Part shown: one piece after another, positions 35,473 to 43,781 of the stretch | Position numbering within the stretch: the first letter of the stretch is position 1 | Layout of the letters: each line of letters begins with the position of its first letter | Assembly: GCA_025055595.1 (NCBI GenBank) | Contig: JANWWU010000004.1 | Span: forward strand, 1 to 50,332 | From: Planctomycetota bacterium | GTDB lineage: Bacteria; Planctomycetota; UBA11346 | DNA length: 50,332 nucleotides | Direction of reading: 5' to 3' | Translations under genes and position numbers: made by a program | The notes under the pieces: generated by a model | Told to the model about the DNA's origin: nothing | What the model saw: the letters and a program-made list of their open reading frames with translations, nothing else | The model's database searches: none

Positions 35473-36243
35473 TCAGGGCCTGGCACGAGCGCGGTTCCAG
35501 GCGACGCAGTCGGCGTAGGCGACGCCGCTGCCGCCGAAGATGTCGAGGGCGCTGCCGATCGTCAGGTCGACGCGGCCTTCGGAGAGGTCCTCGACCAGGG
35601 CGAGGTCGGCGAGCGCGCGCGCGCCGCCGGCGTAGGTGACGGGCAGCGGGCTCCAGCGGCCGAGGCACTCGACGAGCTCGGCGTCGATGCCGTTGCACAG
35701 GCCCTCGACATCGGCGGCGTGGACGAGGAACTCGCTGCACTGCTCGGCGAGGCGCGCGAACAGCGCGGCGCTGAGCTCGGTGTCGGTCAGCCGCTGCCAG
35801 CGCTGGGTGGCGACGACCCAGCCGCAGCCCTGGCGGCGGCACGAGAGATCGACGACCAGCCGCTCGCGGCCGATCGCCTGCGCGAGCGCCGCAAGACGCT
35901 CGGGGGCGAAACGGCCTTCCGGAAACAGCCAGCTGGTGACGATCACCTTCTCGGCGCCGGCAGCGAGCCAGCTCCGGGCATTGTCGGCCGTGATCCCGCC
36001 GCCGACCCGCAGGCCGCCGGGCCAGGCGGCGAGCGCGGCGCGCGCCGCCGTCTCGTTGCCGGGGCCGAGCATGATCACATGGCCGCCGCGCAGCTCGTCG
36101 CGGCGATAGAGGGCCGCGTAGTGCTCGGGCGGCAGGCGCGAGACGAAGTTGGTGCGCGGACGCTCGCCATCGCGCAGGCTGCCGCCGACGATCTGAGTGA
36201 CGAGCCCGCCGTGGAGGTCGATGCAGGGGCGGAAGAGGGTCAC
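35473..36243 (-). CDS. hisA: ProFAR isomerase HisA, eukaryotic type
   Basis: HisA converts ProFAR to PRFAR in histidine synthesis. The 256-residue protein resembles the fungal/plant HIS6 form rather than the usual bacterial form: FRPCIDLHGGLVTQIVGGSL, TNFVSRLPPEHYAALYRRDELRGGHVIMLG, GGLRVGGGI, EKVIVTSWLF, VVDLSCRRQG, EFLVHAADVEGLCNGID, VTYAGGA and DLTIGSALDIFGGSG. The start is a GTG overlapping the stop of the upstream HEAT-like gene. No other his gene is adjacent. The identification is firm; that this is the eukaryotic-type subfamily rests on my recall of its motifs. Confidence 0.9.
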   Translation of the reverse strand: MTLFRPCIDLHGGLVTQIVGGSLRDGERPRTNFVSRLPPEHYAALYRRDELRGGHVIMLGPGNETAARAALAAWPGGLRVGGGITADNARSWLAAGAEKVIVTSWLFPEGRFAPERLAALAQAIGRERLVVDLSCRRQGCGWVVATQRWQRLTDTELSAALFARLAEQCSEFLVHAADVEGLCNGIDAELVECLGRWSPLPVTYAGGARALADLALVEDLSEGRVDLTIGSALDIFGGSGVAYADCVAWNRARARP

Positions 36244-37403
36244 GGCTTGGCGCGCGGGGCCGGCGGCGGCGGGCTGGCCGGCTTCTCGTCGGGGTCGCTG
36301 TAGTCGGGGCCGCCGATGACGCCGCTGGCGCGCAGCTGCTCGGCGAGGGTGCGGCGGACCAGCTTGACGCCCTGCAGCAGGCCGTCGCCGTTGGTCGCGG
36401 CGCCGGTGCGGATCAGGAACTTGGCGAGGGCCTGGAAGGCGTTGAGCGCCGACGGCGAGAGCGCGGCCTGCGCATACTGCGGCGGCAGGGCCTGCGGCAG
36501 CACCTGCATCAGCAGCGTGGCGAACTCATCGCGCGACAGGTCGGTCAGCGGGGCGCCGAGCGCGCGCAGCGCGGCCTGCTCGAGCATCGGCCCGAACTGG
36601 GCGGCGAACTGGCGCACCGGCGCGGGCAGGGCTGCGGCCTCGGGGCTGGCGAGGAAGGCGCGCCAGTCGATCGGGGCTCCGGGCGCGGGCGGGGCGGCGG
36701 CCGGCGCCGCCTCGGGCTTGGGCGGAGGCGGCGGCGCGCTGGCGGCTTCGCTGGCCAGCTGGTCGGCGAAGACCTGCGTCCAGGGCGCGGACAGCTGGCT
36801 GGCCGTCTCGCGGTCGCGGCCGCTGTCGGCCAGCGCCTTCTTGATCCGCTGCAGCTCGAAGCGATCGCAGTAGCGGTCGCCGTCGAGCACGGCCTGGGCG
36901 AGCGTCGCGGCCTCGGCATCGCCGAGCACAGCGAGCGCGCGCACCGCGTGCTCGCCGAGGCCGGTGCCCCCGCTGCGCGCCCGTTCGAGCTCGGCCTGGA
37001 CGCGCGCGCGCAGCGCCGCGGCGAGCTGCGGCGAGGCCTTGTTGAGCGCAGCGAGCACCGCCAGGCCCCAGTAGGCATTGTCGCGTTGCTCGAGCGGCCC
37101 CTCGGCGCAGGCCGCCAGCAGCGCGGCCTCGGCGCCGAGCCTGGCCAGGGCCCAGGCCGCGGCGCGGCCGGCGAGCCCTTCCTGGGCGAGCAGCGGCACG
37201 AGCTGCTCGGCGAGCGGCAGCCCGCGCAGGCCGGCGATGATCGCGGCGGCGGGCGCCGCTGGTCCGGAAAGCAGGGGGACCACCTGCCCCGCTTCCGCAG
37301 TGGCGCCCTCGATGGCGGGGGCCACCAGCTTGCCGTCGCGCATCAGCTGGGCGGGGTCGAGGGGCTTGGAAGCTCCGATGAAGGACTTGATGCGGTCGAA
37401 CAT
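36240..37403 (-). CDS. HEAT-like helical protein of unknown function
   Basis: I recognise no named family. The 387-residue product begins MFDRIKSFIGASKPLD. It has helical-repeat-like segments to about residue 200 (AAWALARLGAEAALLAACAEGP, YWGLAVLAALNKASPQLAAALRARV, AVRALAVLGDAEAATLAQAVLDGD), a Pro/Ala-rich linker, and a second helical domain (about 250-365) ending in a proline-rich tail. No signal peptide is evident, so it is probably cytoplasmic. Its ATG lies 61 bases inside the 3' end of rpiB, and its stop overlaps the hisA start. Confidence 0.7.
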   Translation of the reverse strand: MFDRIKSFIGASKPLDPAQLMRDGKLVAPAIEGATAEAGQVVPLLSGPAAPAAAIIAGLRGLPLAEQLVPLLAQEGLAGRAAAWALARLGAEAALLAACAEGPLEQRDNAYWGLAVLAALNKASPQLAAALRARVQAELERARSGGTGLGEHAVRALAVLGDAEAATLAQAVLDGDRYCDRFELQRIKKALADSGRDRETASQLSAPWTQVFADQLASEAASAPPPPPKPEAAPAAAPPAPGAPIDWRAFLASPEAAALPAPVRQFAAQFGPMLEQAALRALGAPLTDLSRDEFATLLMQVLPQALPPQYAQAALSPSALNAFQALAKFLIRTGAATNGDGLLQGVKLVRRTLAEQLRASGVIGGPDYSDPDEKPASPPPPAPRAKP

Positions 37404-37846
37404 GGGCGTTGCTCCAGGGCGGCGATCTTGGCCAGTCGCTGGCGGTGGCGCTCGCCCTCGTCGGCGCGCGCGGCCAGCCAAGCATCCACCGTCGCTTTGG
37501 CGGTCTCGGGATCGAGGACCCGGGCGCCGAGCGCCAGGGCCTGGGCCTGGTTGTGCTCCCAGGCCAGGCGTCCGGTCTCCGGCGAGTGCGCGATCGCGCA
37601 GCGGATTCCGGGGATCTTGTTGGCGGCGATGCCGATGCCGATGCCGGTGCCGCAGATCAGCACCGCGCGCTCGGCGCGGCCGGCGAGCACCTCTCGGCAG
37701 GCGGCGGCGGCATAGTCGGGATAGTCGACGCTGGTCTCGTCATCGGTGCCGAGGTCCCGCACCTCATGGCCCCGGGCCCGCAGGTGCTCGGCCAGCGTGC
37801 GCTTCAGGGCGGGCGAGGCGTGATCGCCAGCGATGACGATGCGCAT
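37343..37846 (-). CDS. rpiB: Ribose-5-phosphate isomerase B
   Basis: RpiB interconverts ribose 5-phosphate and ribulose 5-phosphate. The 167-residue protein has MRIVIAGDHASPALK, the YPDYA loop, the CGTGIGIGIAANKIPGIRCA phosphate-binding segment with the active-site cysteine, and HNQAQALALGARVL. The start is ATG 37846, five codons after a weaker in-frame codon at 37861. The last 20 residues (Ser/Pro-rich) go beyond the usual family length of about 150 and lie within the overlap with the downstream gene. Confidence 0.93.
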   Translation of the reverse strand: MRIVIAGDHASPALKRTLAEHLRARGHEVRDLGTDDETSVDYPDYAAAACREVLAGRAERAVLICGTGIGIGIAANKIPGIRCAIAHSPETGRLAWEHNQAQALALGARVLDPETAKATVDAWLAARADEGERHRQRLAKIAALEQRPCSTASSPSSELPSPSTPPS

Positions 37847-37890
37847 GGCGACAGTGTCCACGGCGGCCGCGGCGCGCCAGGGACGGGGGC

Positions 37891-39162
37891 TCAGGTCGCG
37901 GCGGAACCCGCCTGGGCGGCGAGCACGCGGTCGAGGAAGACCTCGAGGGCCTTTCCCTCGCGGATCTCCATCACCACCTGCGGCAGCTGACCGCTGTCGC
38001 GCAGCCGCTCAGCGATCGCGCGCGGATCGCGGCCGGTGCGCTCGGCAGCGAGCAGGATCTGATCGCGGATGTCGTCGTCCGTCACCTGGACGCCGAGCTG
38101 GCGCGCCAGGGTCAGGCGGATGCAGTGCCGCTTCAGCGAGCGCTCGACATCGGCGCGGACCTCGGCCTTGGCCACCTCCGGGTCGCGCTGCTCGCGCTGC
38201 GCCTGCGCGGCGGCCCTGGCCTCGGCGTCGGCGATCGCCTTCGCCGTCGTCTTCGGCGGCAGCTCGATCGCGATCCGCTCGAGCAGCGCGCGGTCGAGCT
38301 CCTCGAGCTGGCGCAGGCGCAGCTCATGCGCCTTGCGCTCGGCGAGGCGCTCGCGGACATGCTGGCGCAGCGCCGCTTCGTCGGGCAGCCCGAGCCGCGT
38401 CAGCAGCTCGGGGATGCCGAGGCGGCGCAGCCGCTCGCCGCCGCTGATCGTCACCGAGACCCGCGCCGGCTTGCCGGCATGCTCGGCAGGAACGAAGTTG
38501 TCGGGCAACACGGTCTCGAAGACGAGCGCATCGCCGACGCGATGGCCGGCGAACAGCGCGACGACCTCCCGCGGCGGCTTGCCGAACAGCGGATAGCCGC
38601 CGACGAGGTGGCGGAAGTCCTCGAGCGTGCGCACCGTCGCGCCCTCGACCGCGACCGTGCCGCGCAGGACGACGGCGTCGTCCTCGACGATGGTCTCCTC
38701 CGCGGTCAGCGGCGACATCGCGCCCTGGCTGCCGCAGAGATGGCCGATGAAATCGGTGATCTCCTGCTCGCCGACCGCCGTCTCGCCGCGGCTGACCTGG
38801 AAGGACTCGGCGGGCGGGATCTCGAAGCTCGGCATCACCTCGAGTTCGAAGGCGTAGGCGCGGCCATCATCGCGTCGCTCGACGCGGGGACGGATCTCGC
38901 CGAAGGGCACGAGGCGGTGCCGCGTCAGGGCCTCGCGCAGCGCCTGCTCGCGCAGCTCGCGATCGAGCTGCGCATCGACCGCAGCGCCGTAGCGCTTCTC
39001 GAGCAGGGCCCGCGGCGCCTTGCCGGGACGGAAGCCTTTGAGCTCGGCGCCGCTCGCGATCTCGCGCAACAGGTGATGACGCCGCTCTGCGATCTCGTCC
39101 TGCGTGAAACAAACCGTGATGCACTTGCCGAACGGTCCGGCGTCGGCGACCTGGATCTCCAT
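37891..39162 (-). CDS. tig: Trigger factor
   Basis: Trigger factor is the ribosome-bound chaperone for nascent proteins. The 423-residue protein has the N-terminal ribosome-binding domain with the signature KGFRPGKAP, a shortened or diverged FKBP-like middle domain (IVEDDAVVLRGTV ... GHRVGDALVFE), and a long C-terminal helical domain (RLAERKAHELRLRQLEELDRALLERIAIELPP). AGGAG six bases before the ATG at 39162 decides the start. The frame is open another 339 bases upstream without homology. Confidence 0.92.
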   Translation of the reverse strand: MEIQVADAGPFGKCITVCFTQDEIAERRHHLLREIASGAELKGFRPGKAPRALLEKRYGAAVDAQLDRELREQALREALTRHRLVPFGEIRPRVERRDDGRAYAFELEVMPSFEIPPAESFQVSRGETAVGEQEITDFIGHLCGSQGAMSPLTAEETIVEDDAVVLRGTVAVEGATVRTLEDFRHLVGGYPLFGKPPREVVALFAGHRVGDALVFETVLPDNFVPAEHAGKPARVSVTISGGERLRRLGIPELLTRLGLPDEAALRQHVRERLAERKAHELRLRQLEELDRALLERIAIELPPKTTAKAIADAEARAAAQAQREQRDPEVAKAEVRADVERSLKRHCIRLTLARQLGVQVTDDDIRDQILLAAERTGRDPRAIAERLRDSGQLPQVVMEIREGKALEVFLDRVLAAQAGSAAT

Positions 39163-39265
39163 GACGGCTCCTGAAACGAAGGGAACATCGTGGGTCCGCC
39201 ACGCTCCAGACAAGCGGACGCTGCGCCGGCAGCGGCGCCTGCCGCACGCGGCGCGGAGGGGCGCT

Positions 39266-40336
39266 TCAGGCGGTCCGCTGCTTGCGCAGACGGTAGACGG
39301 CGGCGAGGATCTCGGCGACGGGGCGGAACCACTTGGCGGTGATCGGCTGGCCGAGCTCGATCTCGCGCGCCAGCGCGCGCGCCAGCGCGACATTCTCGAC
39401 CATCGGGATGCCGTGCTCGGCGGCGATCGCCTTGATGCGCTGCGCGACCGCGTCATAGCCCTTGGCGACGACGATCGGCGCCGCCATCGTCGCCTGCTCA
39501 TAGCGCAGGGCGACCGCGACGTGCGTCGGGTTGGTGATCACCACCGTCGCCTTCGGCACTTCCTGCATCATGCGCCGCTGCGCGAACTGCCGCGCCATCT
39601 GCCGCAGGCGGCCCTTCACTTCCGGATTGCCTTCCATCTGCTTGAGCTCCTCCTTGAGCTCCTGCTTGGTCATCATGTGGTCGCGGATGTGCTGCCAGCG
39701 CTGGTAGAGCAGATCGAAGACGCCGATGACCAGCAGGGCGGCGCTGAGCGCCATCGCCAGCGTCCACATCGCCCAGCTGTCGTCGGCGACGCGCTGCGCG
39801 AGCTCGGGCGTGATCAGGGCCTCGTGCGGGAGGCGGGCGCCGATCAGCGCCCAGGCGATGGCGATCAGCACCGCGAGCTTGATCAGATTGAGCGCGAAGC
39901 GGACCAGGCCGCGCAGCCCGAAGAGGCGCTTGAGGCCGGTGATCGGGTTGATCTTCTCGAACTTCGGCAGCAGCGGCTTGAGCGTTGGAAAGAAGCCGAC
40001 CTGCAGCAGGCCGATCGCCGCGGCCACCGCCATCATCGCGGCGGCGAAGATCGCGGTGACCAGCAGCAGCGAGCCGTGGCCGTGCAGCGCCAGCGGGACC
40101 ACCGTCTCGCAGGTCAGCTCGCTGCGCAGCCCCGGCCCCAGGGCCCAGCGCAGGGCCGCGACGCAGCTCTGCCACAGCCAGGGTCCGAGCGCGAGCAACA
40201 GCGCGAAGCCGGCCAGCAGTTCGACCGCCGTGCTCAGCTCGTGCGAGTAGGCGACCTGGCCCTCCTCGCGTGCCTGCTCCAGGCGACGCGGCGTCGGCAG
40301 TTCAGTCCGTTCGGTGCCGGTATCGCTCTCGGGCAT
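39266..40336 (-). CDS. flhB: Flagellar export apparatus protein FlhB
   Basis: FlhB is the substrate-specificity switch of the flagellar type III export apparatus. The 356-residue protein has TELPTPRRLEQAREEGQVAYSHEL at the N terminus, four membrane helices (about 38-210), the linker KQELKEELKQMEGNPEVKGRLRQM, the self-cleavage site NPTH followed by VAVALRY, and ENVALARALAREIELGQPI. A candidate sigma-54 promoter is at 40386-40400. It stands alone, divergent from metG, with flgM as the only other flagellar gene in the window. A type III secretion homologue (SctU) is less likely because of the flagellar neighbour and motif details. Confidence 0.92.
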   Translation of the reverse strand: MPESDTGTERTELPTPRRLEQAREEGQVAYSHELSTAVELLAGFALLLALGPWLWQSCVAALRWALGPGLRSELTCETVVPLALHGHGSLLLVTAIFAAAMMAVAAAIGLLQVGFFPTLKPLLPKFEKINPITGLKRLFGLRGLVRFALNLIKLAVLIAIAWALIGARLPHEALITPELAQRVADDSWAMWTLAMALSAALLVIGVFDLLYQRWQHIRDHMMTKQELKEELKQMEGNPEVKGRLRQMARQFAQRRMMQEVPKATVVITNPTHVAVALRYEQATMAAPIVVAKGYDAVAQRIKAIAAEHGIPMVENVALARALAREIELGQPITAKWFRPVAEILAAVYRLRKQRTA

Positions 40337-40385
40337 CGGAGCCGTGTCGCGTTCTGCGACGCCGCCGTCGCGGCAGGCGTGTCCT

Positions 40386-40400
40386 GCACATCCCGTGCCG
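40386..40400 (-). promoter_or_regulatory. Candidate sigma-54 promoter of flhB
   Basis: On the minus strand CGGCACGGGATGTGC has GGCACG at -24 and GTGC at -12 with the exact ten-base spacing between GG and GC. It would start transcription near 40374, about 38 bases before the flhB ATG. It is nearly identical (14 of 15) to the site before the enhancer-binding protein gene. Many bacteria use sigma-54 for middle flagellar genes. Confidence 0.55.
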
Positions 40401-40464
40401 AGCCGGTCCCGAGCGGTCGGGTTGTGCGCCGTCCGCCATCGGCAAGCTCCTGCAAGGAGTTTGC

Positions 40465-42531
40465 ATGCCGCGCCGCATCCTGGTCACCAGCGCCCTGCCT
40501 TACGTCAACGGCCACATCCATCTCGGGCACCTGGTCGAGTACCTGCAGACCGACATCTTCGTCCGCTTCCTGCGGATGTGCGGCCACGAAGTCGCCTACA
40601 TCTGCGCCGACGACGTCCATGGCACGGCGACGATGATGGCGGCCCGCCAGCGCGGCGTGCCGGAGGCGGTGATCGTCGCCGAGATGGGCGAAGCCCACCG
40701 GCGCGACTTCGCCGACTTCGACATCCGCTTCGACTACTACGGATCGACCGACAGCGACAGCAACCGCGAGAGCGTGTACGCGATCTGGGAAGCCCTGCGC
40801 GCCGGCGGCCACGTGACGACCCGCGAAGTCACCCAGCTCTACGATCCGGTGGCCGGGGTCTTCCTCGCCGATCGCTTCGTCAAGGGCGCCTGTCCGCGCT
40901 GCGGGGCCCCCGAGCAGTACGGCGACAGCTGCGACAAGTGCGCCGCGACCTTCGCGCCGACCGAGCTCAAGGACCCCGTGAGCACCCTCTCCGGGGCCCG
41001 GCCCGAGCTGCGCTCGGCCCCGCACTGGTTCGTCGTCCTCGAACGCTTCCGGCCCTTCCTCGAGCGCTGGGTCAACGACGGCGGGCACCTGCATCCCGAC
41101 ATGGCGCGCTGGGTGACCAACACCTTCCTGCGTCCTGGCGAGCCGCTGCGCGACTGGGACGTGTCGCGCCCCGCGCCCTACTTCGGCTTCCCGATCCCCG
41201 ATGCCCCGGGCCACTACTTCTATGTGTGGCTCGACGCGCCGGTCGGCTATGTCGCTGCGACCCGCGACTGGTGCGCGGCGAGCGGGCAGGACTGGCGGCG
41301 CTGGTGGCAGGACCCGGCGACCGAGATCCACCATGTGATCGGCAAGGACATCGCCTACTTCCACACCCTGTTCTGGCCGGCGATGCTGTCGGCGGTGGGC
41401 TGGAACCTGCCGAGCAAGGTGCACATCCACGGCTTTTTGACGGTCAACGGCGAGAAGATGTCGAAGTCCAAGGGCACCTTCGTCCGCGCCCGCACCTACC
41501 TCGAGCACCTCGATCCACAGTGGCTGCGCTACTACTATGCGGCGAAGCTCGACGGCACGGCGAGCGATCTCGACCTGCAGCTCGACGAGTTCGTCGCCAA
41601 GGTCAACGCCGACCTCGTCGGCAAGGTCGTCAACCTCGCCAGCCGCACCGCGCGCTTCGTCCCGCGCCTCGCCGCCAGCTACCCCGAGGACGGCGGCCTG
41701 TTCGCGCGCGCTGCCGCCGAGGGCGCGGCGATCGCCGCGGCCTACGAGCGCCTGGACACTGCCAGCGCCTGCCGCCTGATCATGGCCGCGGCCGATCGCG
41801 CCAACGAGTTCGTCGAGCGCGCCGCGCCCTGGAACCTGCACAAGGATCCCGCCCGCCACGGCGAGCTCGCCGCGGTCTGCACGGTGGCGCTCAACCTCTT
41901 CCGCCAGCTCTGCGTGTACCTGGCGCCGGTGCTGCCGCGGCTGGCTGCCGGCTGCGGCGAACTGCTGTCAGCGCCGATCGCGCGCTGGGAGGACGCCGCG
42001 CAGCCGCTCGTCGACCGCCCGATCGCGCCCTACCGCGCGCTGCTCACCCGCGTCGAGGCCGCCCGCGTCGCGGCGATGATCGAGGCGTCGAAGGCGCCGG
42101 AGACGGTGGCGCGCCCCGCGGCCGCCCCTCCCGCCGCCCCCTCCGCGCCCGCCGAGGCTCCAGCCACGGCGGCGGCCAGCGCGCCCGTCGAAGCGCTGGC
42201 GCCGACCATCAGCTTCGAGGAGTTCGCCAAGGTCGACCTGCGCGTCGCCGAGGTGCTGGCCGCCGAGGAAGTGCCGAAGGCCAAGAAAATCCTCAAGCTG
42301 CGCCTCGGCCTCGGCCCGCTCGGCGAGCGGACGGTGTTCGCTGGGATCAAGGCCGCCTTCCCCGACCCCCGCGCGCTGCTCGGCCGCCGCATCGTCATCG
42401 TCGCCAACCTCGCACCGCGCGCGATGAGCTTCGGCGTCAGCGAGGGCATGGTGCTCGCCGCTGGCGAGGGCCCCGCCTGCTACCTGCTCAGCCCCGACCC
42501 CGGCGCCCAGCCCGGCCAGCGCCTGCACTGA
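40465..42531 (+). CDS. metG: Methionyl-tRNA synthetase
   Basis: MetG charges tRNA with methionine. The 688-residue class I enzyme has YVNGHIHLGHLVEYLQTD (HIGH motif HIHLGHL), the zinc-knuckle cysteines CPRCGAPEQYGDSCDKC, GEKMSKSKG (KMSKS), and the anticodon-binding helical domain. An Ala/Pro-rich linker joins it to a C-terminal tRNA-binding domain of the EMAP-II type (FAKVDLRVAEVLAAEEVPKAKKILKLRL ...). AAGGAG precedes the ATG. It is the last gene in GC-rich DNA; composition changes right after its stop. Confidence 0.96.
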   Translation: MPRRILVTSALPYVNGHIHLGHLVEYLQTDIFVRFLRMCGHEVAYICADDVHGTATMMAARQRGVPEAVIVAEMGEAHRRDFADFDIRFDYYGSTDSDSNRESVYAIWEALRAGGHVTTREVTQLYDPVAGVFLADRFVKGACPRCGAPEQYGDSCDKCAATFAPTELKDPVSTLSGARPELRSAPHWFVVLERFRPFLERWVNDGGHLHPDMARWVTNTFLRPGEPLRDWDVSRPAPYFGFPIPDAPGHYFYVWLDAPVGYVAATRDWCAASGQDWRRWWQDPATEIHHVIGKDIAYFHTLFWPAMLSAVGWNLPSKVHIHGFLTVNGEKMSKSKGTFVRARTYLEHLDPQWLRYYYAAKLDGTASDLDLQLDEFVAKVNADLVGKVVNLASRTARFVPRLAASYPEDGGLFARAAAEGAAIAAAYERLDTASACRLIMAAADRANEFVERAAPWNLHKDPARHGELAAVCTVALNLFRQLCVYLAPVLPRLAAGCGELLSAPIARWEDAAQPLVDRPIAPYRALLTRVEAARVAAMIEASKAPETVARPAAAPPAAPSAPAEAPATAAASAPVEALAPTISFEEFAKVDLRVAEVLAAEEVPKAKKILKLRLGLGPLGERTVFAGIKAAFPDPRALLGRRIVIVANLAPRAMSFGVSEGMVLAAGEGPACYLLSPDPGAQPGQRLH

Positions 42532-42554
42532 GGTCTCGATGAAGGGGGAGCCCA

Positions 42555-43781
42555 TTGCTCATTCGAAATATACTCGATGTGCCGAAGTGTGATGTCATTC
42601 TCTTGCAGGGGCCCATTGGACCGTTCTTTCGAGGCTTGGCCCGTGAATTGTCGCGGCGAGGATATCGCGTCGTACAAGTATGTTGCAATGGCGGTGATGA
42701 ATGGTTTGCAGCGCACGAACTGCCGTGGTTGCGATTCCAAGGACGCCGAGACGACTGCGCTGGATGGCTCAACGAACTTTTAAAGATCACAGAAGCAACC
42801 CGCGTTGTCTTATTCGGCGACGAACGGCCCTTGCATGTCGTGGCGCGGAAAGTGTGCGATGCACGCCGAATCGCAGTGTGGGTTGTTGAAGAAGGATATC
42901 TGCGACCACATTACTTGACCTTTGAACAGGGGGGGGTCAATGCCAACTCTCGACTGCCACGGGATCCCGCAGAGATTGGGCGTTGGCAACCACGAGAACT
43001 GCCTCCACCTCGCGCGTATCAGTGGGTCATGTTGCGGCGCATCATGAATTGCATAATCTACTACACGGCGCTGGCATGGCATCGACGACGGTACCCACAC
43101 TATCGTCATCATCGCCGGACGCGCCTTGTGCCAGAAGCGCTGATCTGGGTGCGGGCATGTGTACGACGCTACTGGTATGCGATCAGCGAGCGCAGAGTGC
43201 TGCCGCTCGTGCGGCAGCACCAAGGTCCTAGGTTCCTGCTCCCTTTGCAAGTGCACAATGATATCCAAATGACGGTACACAGCGACTTCGCTTCAGTGGC
43301 CGCAGTCATTGTACATGTGGTGCGGTCCTTCGTACAGCATGCCGCAGCGAACGCGCTGCTGATCATCAAGCATCATCCGATGGACCGTGGTTATACTGAT
43401 TACCGTCAATTGGTGCAAAGGCTTCGCAAACAATATGCACTGCAGATGCGGCTTGTCTATTGTCATGACCAACCATTACCCACGCTGTTATCCTTGGTTG
43501 ATGGGGTCGTGACGGTGAACAGCACAGTCGGTATTTCTGCCTTGCTGCATGGCGTGCCAGTCATTTGTCTCGGACGCGCACATTATGACATTCCAGGGCT
43601 CACTCATCAAGAGGGCCTTGCCTCATTCTGGACACGTCCGGAGAAGCCCAACCAACAGCTTTTCAAACGCTATCATAGTTTGCTGCGCGAGCAGTCGCAG
43701 CTCAATGCGAGTTCGGCAAGCGAGCACTCGTCGTGGGATTTGCTCGATCGTCTTCCTGCGTGGCGAGCGGTTACCATGTGA
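42555..43781 (+). CDS. kpsS: KpsS-like capsule polysaccharide synthesis protein
   Basis: KpsS adds the first beta-Kdo to a lipid acceptor for the poly-Kdo linker of group 2 capsules. The 408-residue protein matches the capsule-synthesis family: VILLQGPIGPFFRGLARELSRRGYRVVQVCCNGGDEWF at the N terminus, the VWVVEEGYLRPHYLTFEQGGVNANS segment, PLQVHNDIQMTVHS, IIKHHPMDRGYTDY, and VVTVNSTVGISALLHGVPVICLG. The start is a TTG behind AGGGGGAG, only 24 bases after metG. The 3' end overlaps the convergent PagL-like gene by 11 bases. Confidence 0.9.
   Translation: MLIRNILDVPKCDVILLQGPIGPFFRGLARELSRRGYRVVQVCCNGGDEWFAAHELPWLRFQGRRDDCAGWLNELLKITEATRVVLFGDERPLHVVARKVCDARRIAVWVVEEGYLRPHYLTFEQGGVNANSRLPRDPAEIGRWQPRELPPPRAYQWVMLRRIMNCIIYYTALAWHRRRYPHYRHHRRTRLVPEALIWVRACVRRYWYAISERRVLPLVRQHQGPRFLLPLQVHNDIQMTVHSDFASVAAVIVHVVRSFVQHAAANALLIIKHHPMDRGYTDYRQLVQRLRKQYALQMRLVYCHDQPLPTLLSLVDGVVTVNSTVGISALLHGVPVICLGRAHYDIPGLTHQEGLASFWTRPEKPNQQLFKRYHSLLREQSQLNASSASEHSSWDLLDRLPAWRAVTM

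Noticed and set aside
39223-39238. GC-rich six-pair hairpin between trigger factor and flhB as a terminator.
   Set aside because: It has no U-run and a small stem; such stems are frequent by chance in this composition.
39266-40336. SctU-type protein of a virulence type III secretion system.
   Set aside because: No other injectisome genes are near and a FlgM-like gene is in the window, so flagellar FlhB is the simpler call.
42532-42554. An attachment site or insertion-sequence end at the composition boundary.
   Set aside because: The 23-base gap holds only a ribosome site; no repeat, tRNA end or transposase remnant is seen.
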